From a bacterium (GTDB lineage: Bacteria; Bacillota; Bacilli; Lactobacillales; Streptococcaceae), in assembly GCA_905221435.1 (NCBI GenBank), contig CAJNDD010000001.1, positions 124,001 to 188,000 of the forward strand: a stretch of 64,000 bases of DNA, given 5' to 3'. Positions 37,624 to 48,335 of the stretch are shown one piece after another (within the stretch, counting starts at the first letter, position 1; every line of letters starts with the position of its first letter). The translations under genes were made by a program, and so were the position numbers. The notes under the pieces were generated by a model. The model did no database searches. It was not told the DNA's origin and saw only the letters and a list, made by a program, of their open reading frames with translations.

Positions 37624-37719
37624 GGCTGACAGTTTGCTTCTATCCTTTCTTTGGATTTTATTAGATAATACAAATGAAAGAAGTATGTATATACCCATTA
37701 TACCAAAGGAGGGAGAGAA

Positions 37720-38619
37720 ATGAGTTCTAAAACATCTATCTGGCTAGCTTTTTTCTTAAATTTAAGCTATGCGATTGTTGAGTTTATCGCAGGAGGAATC
37801 TTTGGTTCGAGTGCAGTTCTTGCTGATTCTGTTCATGACTTGGGAGATGCTATAGCCATTGGCATATCTACCCTTTTAGAAACGATTTCCAATCGTGAAG
37901 AAGATAGACAGTACACCTTGGGTTACAAACGCTTTAGTCTTTTAGGGGCCATGCTAACGGCTGTGATTCTTATGATAGGGTCTGTCCTAGTGATCTTGGA
38001 AAATGTCACAAAGATCGCTCACCCGCAACCCGTCAATGAGAATGGCATCCTCTGGCTGGGAATCATTGCAGTAGTTATCAATGTACTAGCAAGTCTGGTA
38101 GTTCGTAAAGGAAAGACAAAGAACGAGTCTATTCTTAGCTTGCATTTTTTGGAAGACACCCTTGGTTGGCTAGTTGTTATTCTAATGGCGATTATCCTCC
38201 GATTTACAGATTGGTATATCCTAGATCCACTCTTATCGCTGGTTATTTCTATCTTTATTCTGTCGAAAGCCATTCCTCGCTTTTGGAGCGCACTGAAGAT
38301 TTTCTTAGATGCTGTGCCAGAAGGGGTCGAGACTGCCGAGATAGAGAAAGAGTTAGCAGCGCTAGCTAATGTTAAAAGTATTAATCAACTCAATCTCTGG
38401 ACTATGGATGGTTTGGAAAAAAATGCCATTGTTCATGTTTGCCTAGAAGAGATTGAACATATAGAGTATTGTAAAGAATCTATTCGTAATTTACTCAAAG
38501 ATTATGGTTTTCAAAATGTTACCATTGAAGTTGATACAAACCTAGCAAGTCACCAAACCCATAAGCGAAAAATTGAGGAGTTGGAAGTAGGTCAAAGTCA
38601 TGGACATTATTATTCATAA
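37720..38619 (+). CDS. czcD: Cation diffusion facilitator (CzcD/ZitB-like)
   Basis: The 299-residue protein has six membrane segments and the cation-site motif HDLGD (about residues 40-44, HDxxD), with a matching pair near residue 146 (HFLEDTLGW). Family members export Zn2+ or related ions in exchange for protons. The C-terminal cytoplasmic domain ends in His-rich SHGHYYS. AAAGGAGGGAG precedes the ATG. It is divergent from the TetR gene, which may regulate it. Confidence 0.9.
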   Translation: MSSKTSIWLAFFLNLSYAIVEFIAGGIFGSSAVLADSVHDLGDAIAIGISTLLETISNREEDRQYTLGYKRFSLLGAMLTAVILMIGSVLVILENVTKIAHPQPVNENGILWLGIIAVVINVLASLVVRKGKTKNESILSLHFLEDTLGWLVVILMAIILRFTDWYILDPLLSLVISIFILSKAIPRFWSALKIFLDAVPEGVETAEIEKELAALANVKSINQLNLWTMDGLEKNAIVHVCLEEIEHIEYCKESIRNLLKDYGFQNVTIEVDTNLASHQTHKRKIEELEVGQSHGHYYS

Positions 38620-38728
38620 GAAGTCGATTTTCTATTTGTTGATTATTTTTGATGAATTGTAAATGTAACATATTTACTCCATTATGAAATTGTGATAGAC
38701 TACATATATCACTGAAAGGAGATAGACG

Positions 38729-41254
38729 ATGTTACAGCTACAACACATTTCAAAAGTCTATCATACGGGCGATCAAGAGTTCCACGCGTTAAAGGATATC
38801 TCGATTCGCTTCCGTGAGAATGAGTTTGTCTCCATTCTTGGGCAATCGGGTTCTGGGAAAACCACCCTATTAAATATCATCGGGGGACTCGACCAATACA
38901 CATCTGGTGATTTACTCATCCAAGGAAAATCAACAAAGCAATTTAAAGACCGCGATTGGGATAGCTACAGAAACCACACCATCGGTTTCGTCTTTCAGTC
39001 TTATAATCTCATCGGGCACCAAACTGCACTCTCTAACGTAGAAATTGCAATGACTCTTTCGGGCGTTTCAAAAGCAGAACGTAAGAAACGTGCTATCAAA
39101 GTGCTCGAACGCGTAGGCCTAAAAGACCATTTATATAAGAAACCAAGTCAAATGTCTGGGGGACAAATGCAACGAATCGCGATTGCGCGTGCTCTTGTTA
39201 ATGATCCAAAAGTCGTTTTAGCCGACGAACCGACAGGAGCGCTCGATTCTGAGACTTCTGTTCAAATCATGGATTTATTAAAAGACATCGCCAAGGAACG
39301 TTTGGTTATCATGGTGACGCATAACCCAGAGCTGGCACAGAAGTACTCCACACGTATCGTACAAGTATTAGATGGAAACATCTTGAGCGACTCAAACCCA
39401 TGCGAACCAACAGAGGAGACAAAGCAAGTCGACATCCAGTTCACGAAGACGAAGATGAGCTTTATAACCGCCCTTGTACTTTCCTTTAATAACCTATTGA
39501 CAAAGAAAGGACGTACCTTACTAACAGCTTTTGCGGGTTCCATCGGGATTATCGGGATTGCTCTTATCTTAGCCCTTTCCAATGGTGTGAGTGACTACGT
39601 TAAAAAGGTGCAGGAAGATACTCTCGTCTCTCTCCCACTGACGATTAGCGAGCAGAACCAGAGCAACTTGTTGGCGACCTCTCCAGATTTGAGCGAGAAG
39701 CCTTACAAGGATAATCATGAGCTCGGTATCAATACGATTTTAACGAATTTATTGAAAAAACAAATCGGAAAGAACGACTTAGCTTCCTTCAAGACTTACT
39801 TGGAGGAACACGCTTCGAAGGTCGAATCTCTCACAAAAGACATTCGTTACCGATATAATTTACAACCGTTTATCTATGCAAGTGATACTTCCAACGGACC
39901 CAAAAGTATTCTGCCTTCAACCTTAGCTGATGAAGTAGAAACAGCGAACCAAACGATGAAGGGATACTTACAAAACCTCAACTACTGGAGTGAACTTTCT
40001 AGTGATTCTTCAATGCTAGAAAGCAAGTACGACGTGTTGGAAGGACACTTCCCACAAGATAAGTCCGAGATCGTCCTTATCGTAGATGAAAACAATCAAA
40101 TTAGCGATTTGTTGCTCTATAGTTTGCGTATCAAAGATCCCAGTGAATTGAACGATACGAAGAAGCTCGACGAACTCTCTTCTCAAACGTATCAATATAG
40201 TGATTTTATCGGAAAAACTTTCAAAGCAGTTGTCAATACAAACCGTTTTGTGAAAGAAAATAACTTATGGCTCAATAAGATTGATAATGTTTCTTATATG
40301 AAAACTCAAATCGAGAATGGGCTCCAACTTAAAATTGTGGGTGTCCTTCGCCAAAAAGACGGCACAAGTTCAGGCGTGAATACTCCTTCAGGAGGAATCG
40401 CCTACACAAGCGCCCTTATTGATTACACTTCCGAACACATTCAAAATAGTGATATCGTTAAGGAACAGGAAGCCAATCAAAATCTAAATGTATTTACGGG
40501 TAAAGACTTTGCCAAAGATCCTAAACCATTCAGTTCGGAGAATTTAACCGAAGAAGAAAAAATTCAGTTGGCTAAAATGACACCTGAAGAACAGGCGCAG
40601 TATGTCCAACAATATAACGACAATTCGGCTTCAACTTACGAGGAAAACCTCGCAAAAATGGGCGTCATCAACAAATCCAAACCAGCTGCCATTGAGCTCT
40701 ACACCTCTTCGTTCCAACAAAAACAAGACTTAAAAGAGTTCATAAACGCCTATAACACAGCGAAAAAAGAAGCTGGAGAAGACAATAAGGTACTCGCTTA
40801 TTCAGATGATATCCAAACTATCATGTCTTCAATTACGACATTGGTTGGCGTAGTGACAACAGTACTCGTTGGCTTTGTGGCCATCTCACTCATTGTATCT
40901 TCTATAATGATTTCGATTATCACGTACATTTCAGTTCTCGAACGTACAAAAGAAATCGGAATCCTACGTGCAATGGGGGCTTCGAAGAAAGATATTCGTC
41001 GTATCTTCACTGCTGAAACAGCCATTGAAGGATTGATCTCTGGGGTGCTCGGTATCGCGATTACCTTTCTTGCGACATTCCCAATCAATGCGATTGTTGC
41101 GAAAATGACAAATGTGGGAAATGTAGCGCAATTACCAATAGAAGTAGCTCTAATCCTTATCGGTATTTCGATTGTCCTTACCATGTTAGCCGGTCTAATC
41201 CCTTCACGCATCGCTGCTAAGAAAGACCCAGTCGAATCGCTTCGTAGCGAATAA
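38729..41254 (+). CDS. MacB-type ABC protein (ATPase fused to FtsX-like permease)
   Basis: The 841-residue protein has an N-terminal ATPase (Walker A GQSGSGKTT 38-46, signature MSGGQMQRIAIARAL about 143, Walker B VVLADEPTGALD about 165). It continues with a membrane segment near residue 265 (AFAGSIGIIGIALILALSNG), a large extracytoplasmic domain of about 400 residues and three C-terminal membrane segments (about 690-835, FtsX core). MacB-type proteins drive mechanotransmission or peptide/antibiotic removal rather than classical transport. GAAAGGAG precedes the ATG. It forms its own transcript. Confidence 0.87.
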   Translation: MLQLQHISKVYHTGDQEFHALKDISIRFRENEFVSILGQSGSGKTTLLNIIGGLDQYTSGDLLIQGKSTKQFKDRDWDSYRNHTIGFVFQSYNLIGHQTALSNVEIAMTLSGVSKAERKKRAIKVLERVGLKDHLYKKPSQMSGGQMQRIAIARALVNDPKVVLADEPTGALDSETSVQIMDLLKDIAKERLVIMVTHNPELAQKYSTRIVQVLDGNILSDSNPCEPTEETKQVDIQFTKTKMSFITALVLSFNNLLTKKGRTLLTAFAGSIGIIGIALILALSNGVSDYVKKVQEDTLVSLPLTISEQNQSNLLATSPDLSEKPYKDNHELGINTILTNLLKKQIGKNDLASFKTYLEEHASKVESLTKDIRYRYNLQPFIYASDTSNGPKSILPSTLADEVETANQTMKGYLQNLNYWSELSSDSSMLESKYDVLEGHFPQDKSEIVLIVDENNQISDLLLYSLRIKDPSELNDTKKLDELSSQTYQYSDFIGKTFKAVVNTNRFVKENNLWLNKIDNVSYMKTQIENGLQLKIVGVLRQKDGTSSGVNTPSGGIAYTSALIDYTSEHIQNSDIVKEQEANQNLNVFTGKDFAKDPKPFSSENLTEEEKIQLAKMTPEEQAQYVQQYNDNSASTYEENLAKMGVINKSKPAAIELYTSSFQQKQDLKEFINAYNTAKKEAGEDNKVLAYSDDIQTIMSSITTLVGVVTTVLVGFVAISLIVSSIMISIITYISVLERTKEIGILRAMGASKKDIRRIFTAETAIEGLISGVLGIAITFLATFPINAIVAKMTNVGNVAQLPIEVALILIGISIVLTMLAGLIPSRIAAKKDPVESLRSE

Positions 41255-41265
41255 CATTAAACCCT

Positions 41266-41304
41266 AAAAAGGTGGATAAAGGAATATTTCTTTATTCACT
41301 TTTT
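41266..41304. terminator. Terminator between the MacB-type gene and galR
   Basis: AAAAAGGTGGATAAAG pairs imperfectly with CTTTATTCACTTTTT across an 8-base loop. It serves both converging genes. Confidence 0.75.
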
Positions 41305-42336
<1,032 letters not shown>

Positions 42337-42351
42337 TCATATTTTTCTGCT

Positions 42352-42434
42352 TTTTACTGATAGTTTAGTAAAAGTTTAGTAAAAGGGATTGACCTTGGCA
42401 AATCCCTTGGATACAATAGAAGAAAACGATTACA
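42352..42434 (+). promoter_or_regulatory. galK promoter with GalR-type repeats and cre site
   Basis: TTTTACT (42352-42358) pairs with AGTAAAA (42367-42373), and the 11-mer GTTTAGTAAAA is repeated in tandem (42363-42373, 42374-42384). Immediately downstream are TTGACC (42389-42394), a 17-base spacer and TACAAT (42412-42417). AGAAAACGATTACA (42421-42434) matches the CcpA cre consensus at 13 of 14 positions, just after the -10. The layout fits GalR control upstream and catabolite repression downstream. Confidence 0.75.
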
Positions 42435-42473
42435 CGTTAAGGTAACTTAACGGACAGTCAAAGGAGAATTCAT

Positions 42474-43652
42474 ATGACACAACATCTTACTACTGAAGCC
42501 CTTCGCAAAGACTTTCTTGCCGTTTTTGGTCAAGAAGCAGACCAAACTTTCTTTTCACCAGGTCGTATCAATCTGATTGGTGAACACACAGACTACAACG
42601 GTGGGCACGTTTTTCCAGCGGCTATTTCCTTGGGGACATACGGTGCAGCTCGCAAGCGTGACGACCAAGTCTTGCGTTTCTACTCAGCTAACTTTGAGGA
42701 CAAGGGTATCATCGAAGTTCCTCTTGCTGACCTCAAGTTTGAAAAAGAGCACAGCTGGACCAATTATCCAAAAGGGGTTCTTCATTTCTTGCAAGAAGCT
42801 GGACACGTGATTGACAAAGGGTTTGATTTTTATGTTTATGGGAATATCCCAAATGGTGCTGGTTTGTCCTCGTCAGCATCCTTGGAACTTTTGACTGGTG
42901 TTGTGGCAGAGCATCTCTTTGATTTAAAACTAGACCGTTTGGATTTGGTTAAAATCGGAAAACAAACAGAAAATAACTTTATCGGAGTCAACTCTGGTAT
43001 CATGGACCAGTTTGCTATCGGTATGGGAGCTGACCAACGTGCTATTTACCTAGATACTAATACTCTAGAATACGACTTGGTGCCCCTTGATTTGAAGGAC
43101 AATGTTGTTGTTATCATGAACACTAACAAACGCCGTGAACTAGCGGACTCTAAATACAATGAACGCCGTGCTGAGTGTGAAAAAGCAGTAGAAGAATTGC
43201 AAATTGCCTTGGATATTCAGACCTTGGGTGAATTGGATGAGTGGGCCTTTGACCAATACAGCTATCTGATTAAAGACGAAAATCGTATGAAACGTGCTCG
43301 CCATGCTGTGCTTGAAAACCAACGTACTCTTAAAGCTCAAACAGCTCTTCAAGCAGGTGATTTGGAAACATTTGGTCGCTTGATGAATGCATCTCACGTT
43401 TCTCTTGAGCATGATTATGAAGTAACTGGATTGGAATTGGATACTCTTGTTCACACAGCTTGGGCTCAAGCAGGTGTTCTGGGTGCTCGTATGACAGGGG
43501 CAGGATTTGGTGGATGTGCCATTGCCTTGGTGCAAAAAGATGCCGTTGAGGGCTTTAAAGAAGCTGTAGGCAAGTACTACGAGGAAGTCGTTGGATATGC
43601 TCCAAGCTTCTATATCGCTGAAGTTGCAGGTGGCACTCGCGTCCTTGACTAG
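42474..43652 (+). CDS. galK: Galactokinase
   Basis: GalK phosphorylates galactose in the Leloir pathway. The 392-residue protein has [21 protein letters not shown] (about residues 27-47, substrate site), [16 protein letters not shown] (about 123-138, ATP loop of GHMP kinases) and [14 protein letters not shown] (about 342-355). AAAGGAG lies 7 bases upstream. galT follows after 18 bases. Confidence 0.97.
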   Translation: MTQHLTTEALRKDFLAVFGQEADQTFFSPGRINLIGEHTDYNGGHVFPAAISLGTYGAARKRDDQVLRFYSANFEDKGIIEVPLADLKFEKEHSWTNYPKGVLHFLQEAGHVIDKGFDFYVYGNIPNGAGLSSSASLELLTGVVAEHLFDLKLDRLDLVKIGKQTENNFIGVNSGIMDQFAIGMGADQRAIYLDTNTLEYDLVPLDLKDNVVVIMNTNKRRELADSKYNERRAECEKAVEELQIALDIQTLGELDEWAFDQYSYLIKDENRMKRARHAVLENQRTLKAQTALQAGDLETFGRLMNASHVSLEHDYEVTGLELDTLVHTAWAQAGVLGARMTGAGFGGCAIALVQKDAVEGFKEAVGKYYEEVVGYAPSFYIAEVAGGTRVLD

Positions 43653-43670
43653 TCAAAAGGAGGCTTTATA

Positions 43671-45152
43671 GTGACCTTAGTAGATAAATTTGTAACACAT
43701 GTTATTGCCGAAAGTGCTTTTGAGGAAATGGATCGAATCTACCTGACCAATCGTGTCTTGGCACGAGTAGGAGATGGTGTTTTGGAAGTTGAGACGGGAC
43801 AGGATGACTTGATTGACCTCAAGGACCAGCTTGTCGAGGAGGCGGTTCGATTAGAGACGATTGAGGATAATCAGACTGCGCGTGAAATCCTCGGTGCTGA
43901 ACTGATGGACTTGGTGACCCCTTGTCCAAGTCAGGTTAATCGTGAGTTTTGGACAACCTATGCTCACTCTCCCGAGCAGGCAATTGCGGACTTCTACCAA
44001 CTTAGCCAGAAAAATGACTACATCAAGCTCAAGGCCATTGCTAAAAATATTGCTTATCGCGTTCCGTCTGACTATGGGGAGCTTGAGATTACCATTAACC
44101 TCTCTAAACCTGAAAAGGATCCGAAAGAGATTGCAGCAGCTAAGTTGGTGCAAGCTAGCAATTATCCCCAGTGTCAGCTCTGTATAGAGAACGAAGGCTA
44201 CCATGGTCGGGTTAACCACCCAGCTCGCAGCAATCACCGCATTATCCGTTTCGAAATGGTGGGTCAGGAGTGGGGCTTCCAGTATTCACCCTATGCTTAT
44301 TTTAATGAGCACTGTATCTTCTTAGATGGCCAGCATCGGCCCATGGCTATCAATCGTCAAAGCTTTGAGCGCCTACTAGCTATCGTAGACCAGTTTCCAG
44401 GCTATTTTGCGGGCTCAAATGCCGACCTGCCGATTGTGGGAGGCTCTATTCTGACTCATGATCACTATCAAGGAGGCCGTCACGTATTTCCTATGGAATT
44501 GGCTCCCTTGCAAAAGACTTTCCGATTTGCTGGATTTGAGCAGGTCAAGGCTGGGATTGTCAAGTGGCCTATGTCAGTGCTACGTTTGACCTCGGATTCT
44601 AAAGAGGATTTGATCAACTTGGCTGACAAGATTTTACAGGAATGGCGTCAGTATTCAGATCCAAGTGTGCAAGTCTTGACAGAAAGTAATGGAACACCAC
44701 ACCATACCATTACACCGATTGCTCGTAAACGCGATGGACAGTTTGAATTGGACTTGGTCTTGCGGGATAATCAGACATCGCCAGAGCATCCTGATGGTAT
44801 CTATCATCCCCACAAGGATGTTCAACATATCAAGAAGGAAAATATCGGCTTGATTGAGGTCATGGGCTTGGCAATCTTACCACCTCGTTTGAAAGCAGAA
44901 GTGGAGCAAGTCGCTAGCTACCTCGTAGGAGAAGAAGTCTCAGTTGCCGACTATCATCAGAAATGGGCAGACCAGCTCAAAGATCAACATCCGGACCTAG
45001 CGGATAAAGAAAAGGCCCTTGAAATAGTTAAGGACTCTGTGGGTGCTATCTTTGCGCGTGTTTTGGAGGACGCAGGGGTTTACAAGCAGACGGAGCAGGG
45101 ACAGGCAGCCTTTATGCGCTTTGTTGAGCAGGTTGGAATTTTACCAGACTAG
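43671..45152 (+). CDS. galT: Galactose-1-phosphate uridylyltransferase (Firmicutes GalT2 type)
   Basis: The 493-residue length is that of the class found in Firmicutes, longer than E. coli GalT. The protein has [23 protein letters not shown] (about residues 164-186) and the nucleotidyl-transfer region [18 protein letters not shown] (about 262-279, HxH-like). It uses a GTG start with AAAGGAGG upstream. It converts galactose-1-phosphate and UDP-glucose to UDP-galactose and glucose-1-phosphate, in an operon with galK. Confidence 0.95.
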   Translation: MTLVDKFVTHVIAESAFEEMDRIYLTNRVLARVGDGVLEVETGQDDLIDLKDQLVEEAVRLETIEDNQTAREILGAELMDLVTPCPSQVNREFWTTYAHSPEQAIADFYQLSQKNDYIKLKAIAKNIAYRVPSDYGELEITINLSKPEKDPKEIAAAKLVQASNYPQCQLCIENEGYHGRVNHPARSNHRIIRFEMVGQEWGFQYSPYAYFNEHCIFLDGQHRPMAINRQSFERLLAIVDQFPGYFAGSNADLPIVGGSILTHDHYQGGRHVFPMELAPLQKTFRFAGFEQVKAGIVKWPMSVLRLTSDSKEDLINLADKILQEWRQYSDPSVQVLTESNGTPHHTITPIARKRDGQFELDLVLRDNQTSPEHPDGIYHPHKDVQHIKKENIGLIEVMGLAILPPRLKAEVEQVASYLVGEEVSVADYHQKWADQLKDQHPDLADKEKALEIVKDSVGAIFARVLEDAGVYKQTEQGQAAFMRFVEQVGILPD

Positions 45153-45163
45153 GAGCTTTCTCC

Positions 45164-45192
45164 TTGCACAGTCCTATAAAAAGTAGTATCAT
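45164..45192 (+). promoter_or_regulatory. Promoter of the thioesterase gene
   Basis: TTGCAC (45164-45169), a 17-base spacer and TATCAT (45187-45192) lie after galT. Confidence 0.6.
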
Positions 45193-45221
45193 AGTGTCGT
45201 TTGAAATATCAGGAGGAAACG

Positions 45222-45626
45222 ATGAAAGATTTTCATTTTGATGCTATATCTGCCTTTGAAAATTACGAAATAGAGAAAATGAGAGACGGTCATGTTGTGG
45301 TGACGACGAAAGTAGTGGACTCGTCGCTCAACTACTATGGCAATGCCCATGGTGGCTATCTCTTTACTCTTTGTGACCAGATCAGTGGTTTGGTGGTTAT
45401 CTCGCTGGGGCTTGATGGAGTGACGCTTCAGTCCTCTATCAACTACCTCAAGGCAGGAAAACTAGATGATGTGCTGACCATTAAAGGAGAATGTGTCCAT
45501 CATGGACGCACAACCTGTGTCGTGGATGTCGATATCACCAATCAAGAAGGCAGAAATGTCTGCAAAGCCACCTTTACCATGTTTGTCACAGGTCAAAGGT
45601 CTGAAGACAGACAGGTGAGGATATAG
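45222..45626 (+). CDS. PaaI-family hotdog thioesterase
   Basis: The 134-residue hotdog protein has the PaaI/4HBT signature NYYGNAHGGYLFTLCDQISG (about residues 33-52) and VTLQSSINYLKAG. Family members hydrolyse acyl-CoA thioesters. ATG 45222 follows AGGAGGA at the right distance; the longer frame from 45201 lacks such a site. The position between galT and the Dpn cassette matches the pneumococcal order. Confidence 0.85.
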   Translation: MKDFHFDAISAFENYEIEKMRDGHVVVTTKVVDSSLNYYGNAHGGYLFTLCDQISGLVVISLGLDGVTLQSSINYLKAGKLDDVLTIKGECVHHGRTTCVVDVDITNQEGRNVCKATFTMFVTGQRSEDRQVRI

Positions 45627-45630
45627 AGAT

Positions 45631-45664
45631 AAATGAGTAGGACAAATATAGCCTACTCATTTTA
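45631..45664 (+). terminator. Terminator after the thioesterase gene
   Basis: AAATGAGTAGG / CCTACTCATTT with a 10-base loop is followed by TTTAG. Confidence 0.8.
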
Positions 45665-45734
45665 GTTTATGAGATATGTTAGAAGGAAATATAAAAGAGA
45701 GTGATGAAATACAAAGGTAATAGGTACATATATG

Positions 45735-45743
45735 TGGTATACT
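45735..45743 (+). promoter_or_regulatory. Extended -10 of the Dpn cassette
   Basis: TGG followed by TATACT (45738-45743) lies about 60 bases before the DpnI start. No clear -35 is seen. Confidence 0.5.
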
Positions 45744-45805
45744 AGTTATGGTAGATTTTAATTACTTATATAGAGTGAATTCTTGTATTAGTGAGGAATT
45801 TTTAA

Positions 45806-46569
45806 ATGGAATTACAATTTAATTTAGAATTAGTAGAAAACTATAAAAGTAATAGCCAAAAGGCACGTATCTTAACGGAGGATTGGGTTTATCGTCAGTC
45901 TTATTGTCCTAGTTGTGGGGAAAAACCTATAAATCATTTTGAAAATAATCGGCCTGTAGCAGATTTTTTCTGTAGTCATTGTAGTGAGGAGTTTGAACTA
46001 AAAAGTAAAAAAGGGAATTTTTCATCAATAATTAATGTTGGTGCTTATGCAACGATGATGGAGCGTGTGCAGGCAGATAATAATCCTAATTTCTTTTTTT
46101 AACTTATACAAAAAATTTTGAGGTGGATAATTTTCTTGTTCTTCCAAAGCAGTTTGTTACACCGAAATCAATTATTCAAAGAAAACCACTTGCACCAACT
46201 GCCAGACGCGCTGGTTGGATTGGTTGTAACATAGATTTATCGCAAGTACCTTCTAAAGGAAGAATATTTCTTGTGAAAAATGGACAAGTTAGAGATCCAG
46301 AAAAAGTTACAAAAGAATTTAAGCAAAGTTTATTTCTAAGGAAAAACTCCCTTTCAGCAAGAGGTTGGACAATAGAAATTCTTAATTGTATAGATAAGAT
46401 AGAGGGTTCAGAATTTACTCTTGAAGATATGTACCGTTTTGAAAGTGACCTAAAAAGTATCTTTGTCAGGAACAATCATATTAAAGAAAAAATTCGGCAA
46501 CAGCTTCAAATATTAAGAGACAAAGAAATAATAGAATTTAAAGGTAGAGGAAAGTATCGGAAATTATGA
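45806..46569 (+). pseudogene. dpnC: DpnI restriction endonuclease gene, frameshifted in a poly-T tract
   Basis: The first frame encodes 98 residues closely matching the N terminus of DpnI, which cuts Gm6ATC sites: zinc-finger cysteines at 34, 37, 56 and 59 and the nuclease triad Asp53, Glu64, Lys66 (DFFCSHCSEEFELK). It ends at TAA 46100-46102 after a C followed by seven T (46094-46100). The other frame continues at once with LTYTKNFEVDNFLVLPKQF and runs to 46569, covering the rest of the nuclease fold and the winged-helix m6A reader. Adding one T restores 254 codons, the exact DpnI length. As read, the gene is broken. Confidence 0.9.
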
Positions 46570-46862
46570 AAAAGAAACAACTTATTGCACCAGAAGAGGT
46601 GTATGATTTCTTAAAAGTCATCTGGTCTGATTATGAAACAGAGAGTAATTATGAAAACTTAAGTTTAATGGTCTATACGTTATCAGACCCTGATTGTGTG
46701 AGGTGGTTATCTGAAAATATGGAATTTGGTAATGAGGAACAACTTTCTTTATTGAATAAAAAATATAGATGGGAAGATGGGGATGAATTACCAGAGTGGC
46801 TAGAAAGCCCAAAACATAGATTATTGCTAATAAGTGAGTTATTGGAGAGAAACTTAAGATGA
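46566..46862 (+). CDS. Dpn-cassette protein, unknown (98 residues)
   Basis: The 98-residue acidic protein (KKKQLIAPEEVYDFLKVIW... EDGDELPEWLESPKHRLLLI) has no recognised domain. It starts within the dpnC stop codon (ATGA) and ends within the start of the DpnD/PcfM-like gene (ATGA), so all three are translationally coupled. Together with the next 55 residues it would make a protein of about 18 kDa, near the size I recall for DpnD, so the two may be one protein in some strains; I cannot settle this here. Confidence 0.6.
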   Translation: MKKKQLIAPEEVYDFLKVIWSDYETESNYENLSLMVYTLSDPDCVRWLSENMEFGNEEQLSLLNKKYRWEDGDELPEWLESPKHRLLLISELLERNLR

Positions 46863-47026
46863 AAAAGTATACTATAGAAATTATTGAAACTCTAACCCGT
46901 TTAGTAAGTATAGAAGCTGAAAATGCAGATGAAGCGGAACATATTGCAAGAGAAAAGTATAAGAATGGTGAAATAGTTCTTGATGCAGATGATTTTCAGG
47001 ACTATGATACTAGCATATATGAGTAG
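46859..47026 (+). CDS. dpnD: DpnD/PcfM-like small protein
   Basis: This 55-residue protein (starts MKKYTIEIIETLTRLV, ends with DADDFQDYDTSIYE) matches the DpnD/PcfM-like domain: a beta-strand with IETL, an EAENADEAEHIA helix and the NGEIVLDADDF end. The function of the family is unknown; it accompanies the DpnI endonuclease and occurs on conjugative plasmids. It is coupled to the preceding gene by an ATGA overlap. Confidence 0.7.
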   Translation: MKKYTIEIIETLTRLVSIEAENADEAEHIAREKYKNGEIVLDADDFQDYDTSIYE

Positions 47027-47045
47027 ATGTTCTTATTTTGTCACA

Positions 47046-47072
47046 CAAAAAAGAGGCTCACACCTCTTTTTC
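47046..47072. terminator. Bidirectional terminator between the Dpn cassette and pbuX
   Basis: AAAAAGAGG and CCTCTTTTT pair across a 6-base loop between the converging genes. Confidence 0.8.
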
Positions 47073-48335
47073 TTATTTCTTCTTCCGGTTTAATACTGCA
47101 TTGAGGACAATGGCCAGTAAGCTGGCTACGACGATTCCGTTTGAGAAGAACATTTGGAAAGCTGTCGGCATGCTGACAAATAGATTACTGTTGTTGAGTC
47201 CGACACCTGCAGCGATTGAAACAGCTGCGATAAGGAAGTTGTGTTCATTGTTAGCAAAGTCAACGCGGGCAAGGATTTGCATCCCTTGAAGGGAGACAAA
47301 ACCAAACATCACCAGCATGGCACCACCGAGGACAGGGCTCGGAATGATTTGGGCGAGGGCTCCAAACTTAGGAAGTAGTCCAAGGAGGACTAGGAAACCA
47401 GCTGCGTAGTAGATTGGCAGACGAGTCTTGATACCTGACAATTTAACCAAACCAACGTTTTGTGAAAATCCTGTGTAAGGGAAGGTGTTAAAAATTCCTC
47501 CGAGAAGTACGGCCAGACCTTCTGCACGATAACCGTTGCGCAGGCGCGTGCTATCGATTGGGTCACTGGTAATATCAGACAAGGCTAGGTAAACACCAGT
47601 CGACTCAACCATAGAAACTGTCGCAATGATACACATCATGACAATAGATGAGATTTCAAAGGTTGGCACCCCAAAGTAGAGGGGAGTTGGGACATGGACT
47701 AGTGGTGCTGCCGCAACAGGAGAGAAATCAACCAAGCCCATTGTAGCAGCAATGGCGGTTCCGACAACCAACCCAATCAAAATAGAGATAGACTTGATAA
47801 ATCCTTTGGTAAAGATGTTGATCAAGAGGATGATTAGAACAGTGATGGCTGCAAGTAGGAGACTTTGACCTGTTGGCTCTGGGACATTATTTCCCATATT
47901 TCCGATAGCGACAGGAATCAAGGTCAATCCAATCGTGGTAATGACAGATCCTGTAACGATAGATGGGAAGAGATTGGCTACTTTTGAGAAAACACCTGAA
48001 ATCAGAACCACATAAATTCCTGAAACGATAAGGGCACCAAACATAGCTCCGCTACCGTGACTCTGCCCAATCATAATCAAAGGAGCGACGGATTGGAAGG
48101 CAACTCCGAGAACGACTGGTAGTCCGACACCAAAGTATTTGTTGAGTTGGAGTTGAAGGAAGGTAGCTACCCCACACATGAAGATATCTGTAGAAATCAG
48201 GTAGGTCAACTGCTCAGCTGAATAGCCAAGAGCTGTCGCAATCATGATGGGAACTAGGATAGAACCTGAGTACATGGCTAGTAAGTGCTGCAAGCCAAGA
48301 ACGGCTGCTTGCGAGTGTTTTTCTTGTTTTTGCAT
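47073..48335 (-). CDS. pbuX: Xanthine permease
   Basis: The 420-residue membrane protein has about 13 hydrophobic segments and nucleobase-cation symporter-2 (UraA/PbuX) motifs: QHLLAMYSGSILVPIMIA (about 16-33) and the family signature QNVGLVKLSGIKTRL (about 285-300). It imports xanthine for Xpt. Its start codon overlaps the xpt stop by one base, and both lie behind a purine riboswitch. Confidence 0.94.
   Translation of the reverse strand: MQKQEKHSQAAVLGLQHLLAMYSGSILVPIMIATALGYSAEQLTYLISTDIFMCGVATFLQLQLNKYFGVGLPVVLGVAFQSVAPLIMIGQSHGSGAMFGALIVSGIYVVLISGVFSKVANLFPSIVTGSVITTIGLTLIPVAIGNMGNNVPEPTGQSLLLAAITVLIILLINIFTKGFIKSISILIGLVVGTAIAATMGLVDFSPVAAAPLVHVPTPLYFGVPTFEISSIVMMCIIATVSMVESTGVYLALSDITSDPIDSTRLRNGYRAEGLAVLLGGIFNTFPYTGFSQNVGLVKLSGIKTRLPIYYAAGFLVLLGLLPKFGALAQIIPSPVLGGAMLVMFGFVSLQGMQILARVDFANNEHNFLIAAVSIAAGVGLNNSNLFVSMPTAFQMFFSNGIVVASLLAIVLNAVLNRKKK

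Noticed and set aside
46090..46110. Programmed ribosomal frameshifting as the explanation for the DpnI break
   Set aside because: The T run could slip, but no stimulatory hairpin or internal ribosome binding site is evident and DpnI is known as a single 254-codon frame. Mutation, phase variation or read error is simpler.
46859..47026. Dismissing the 55-codon frame after the Dpn cassette as noise
   Set aside because: Reconsidered and kept: it matches the DpnD/PcfM-like domain and is coupled by ATGA to the upstream gene.
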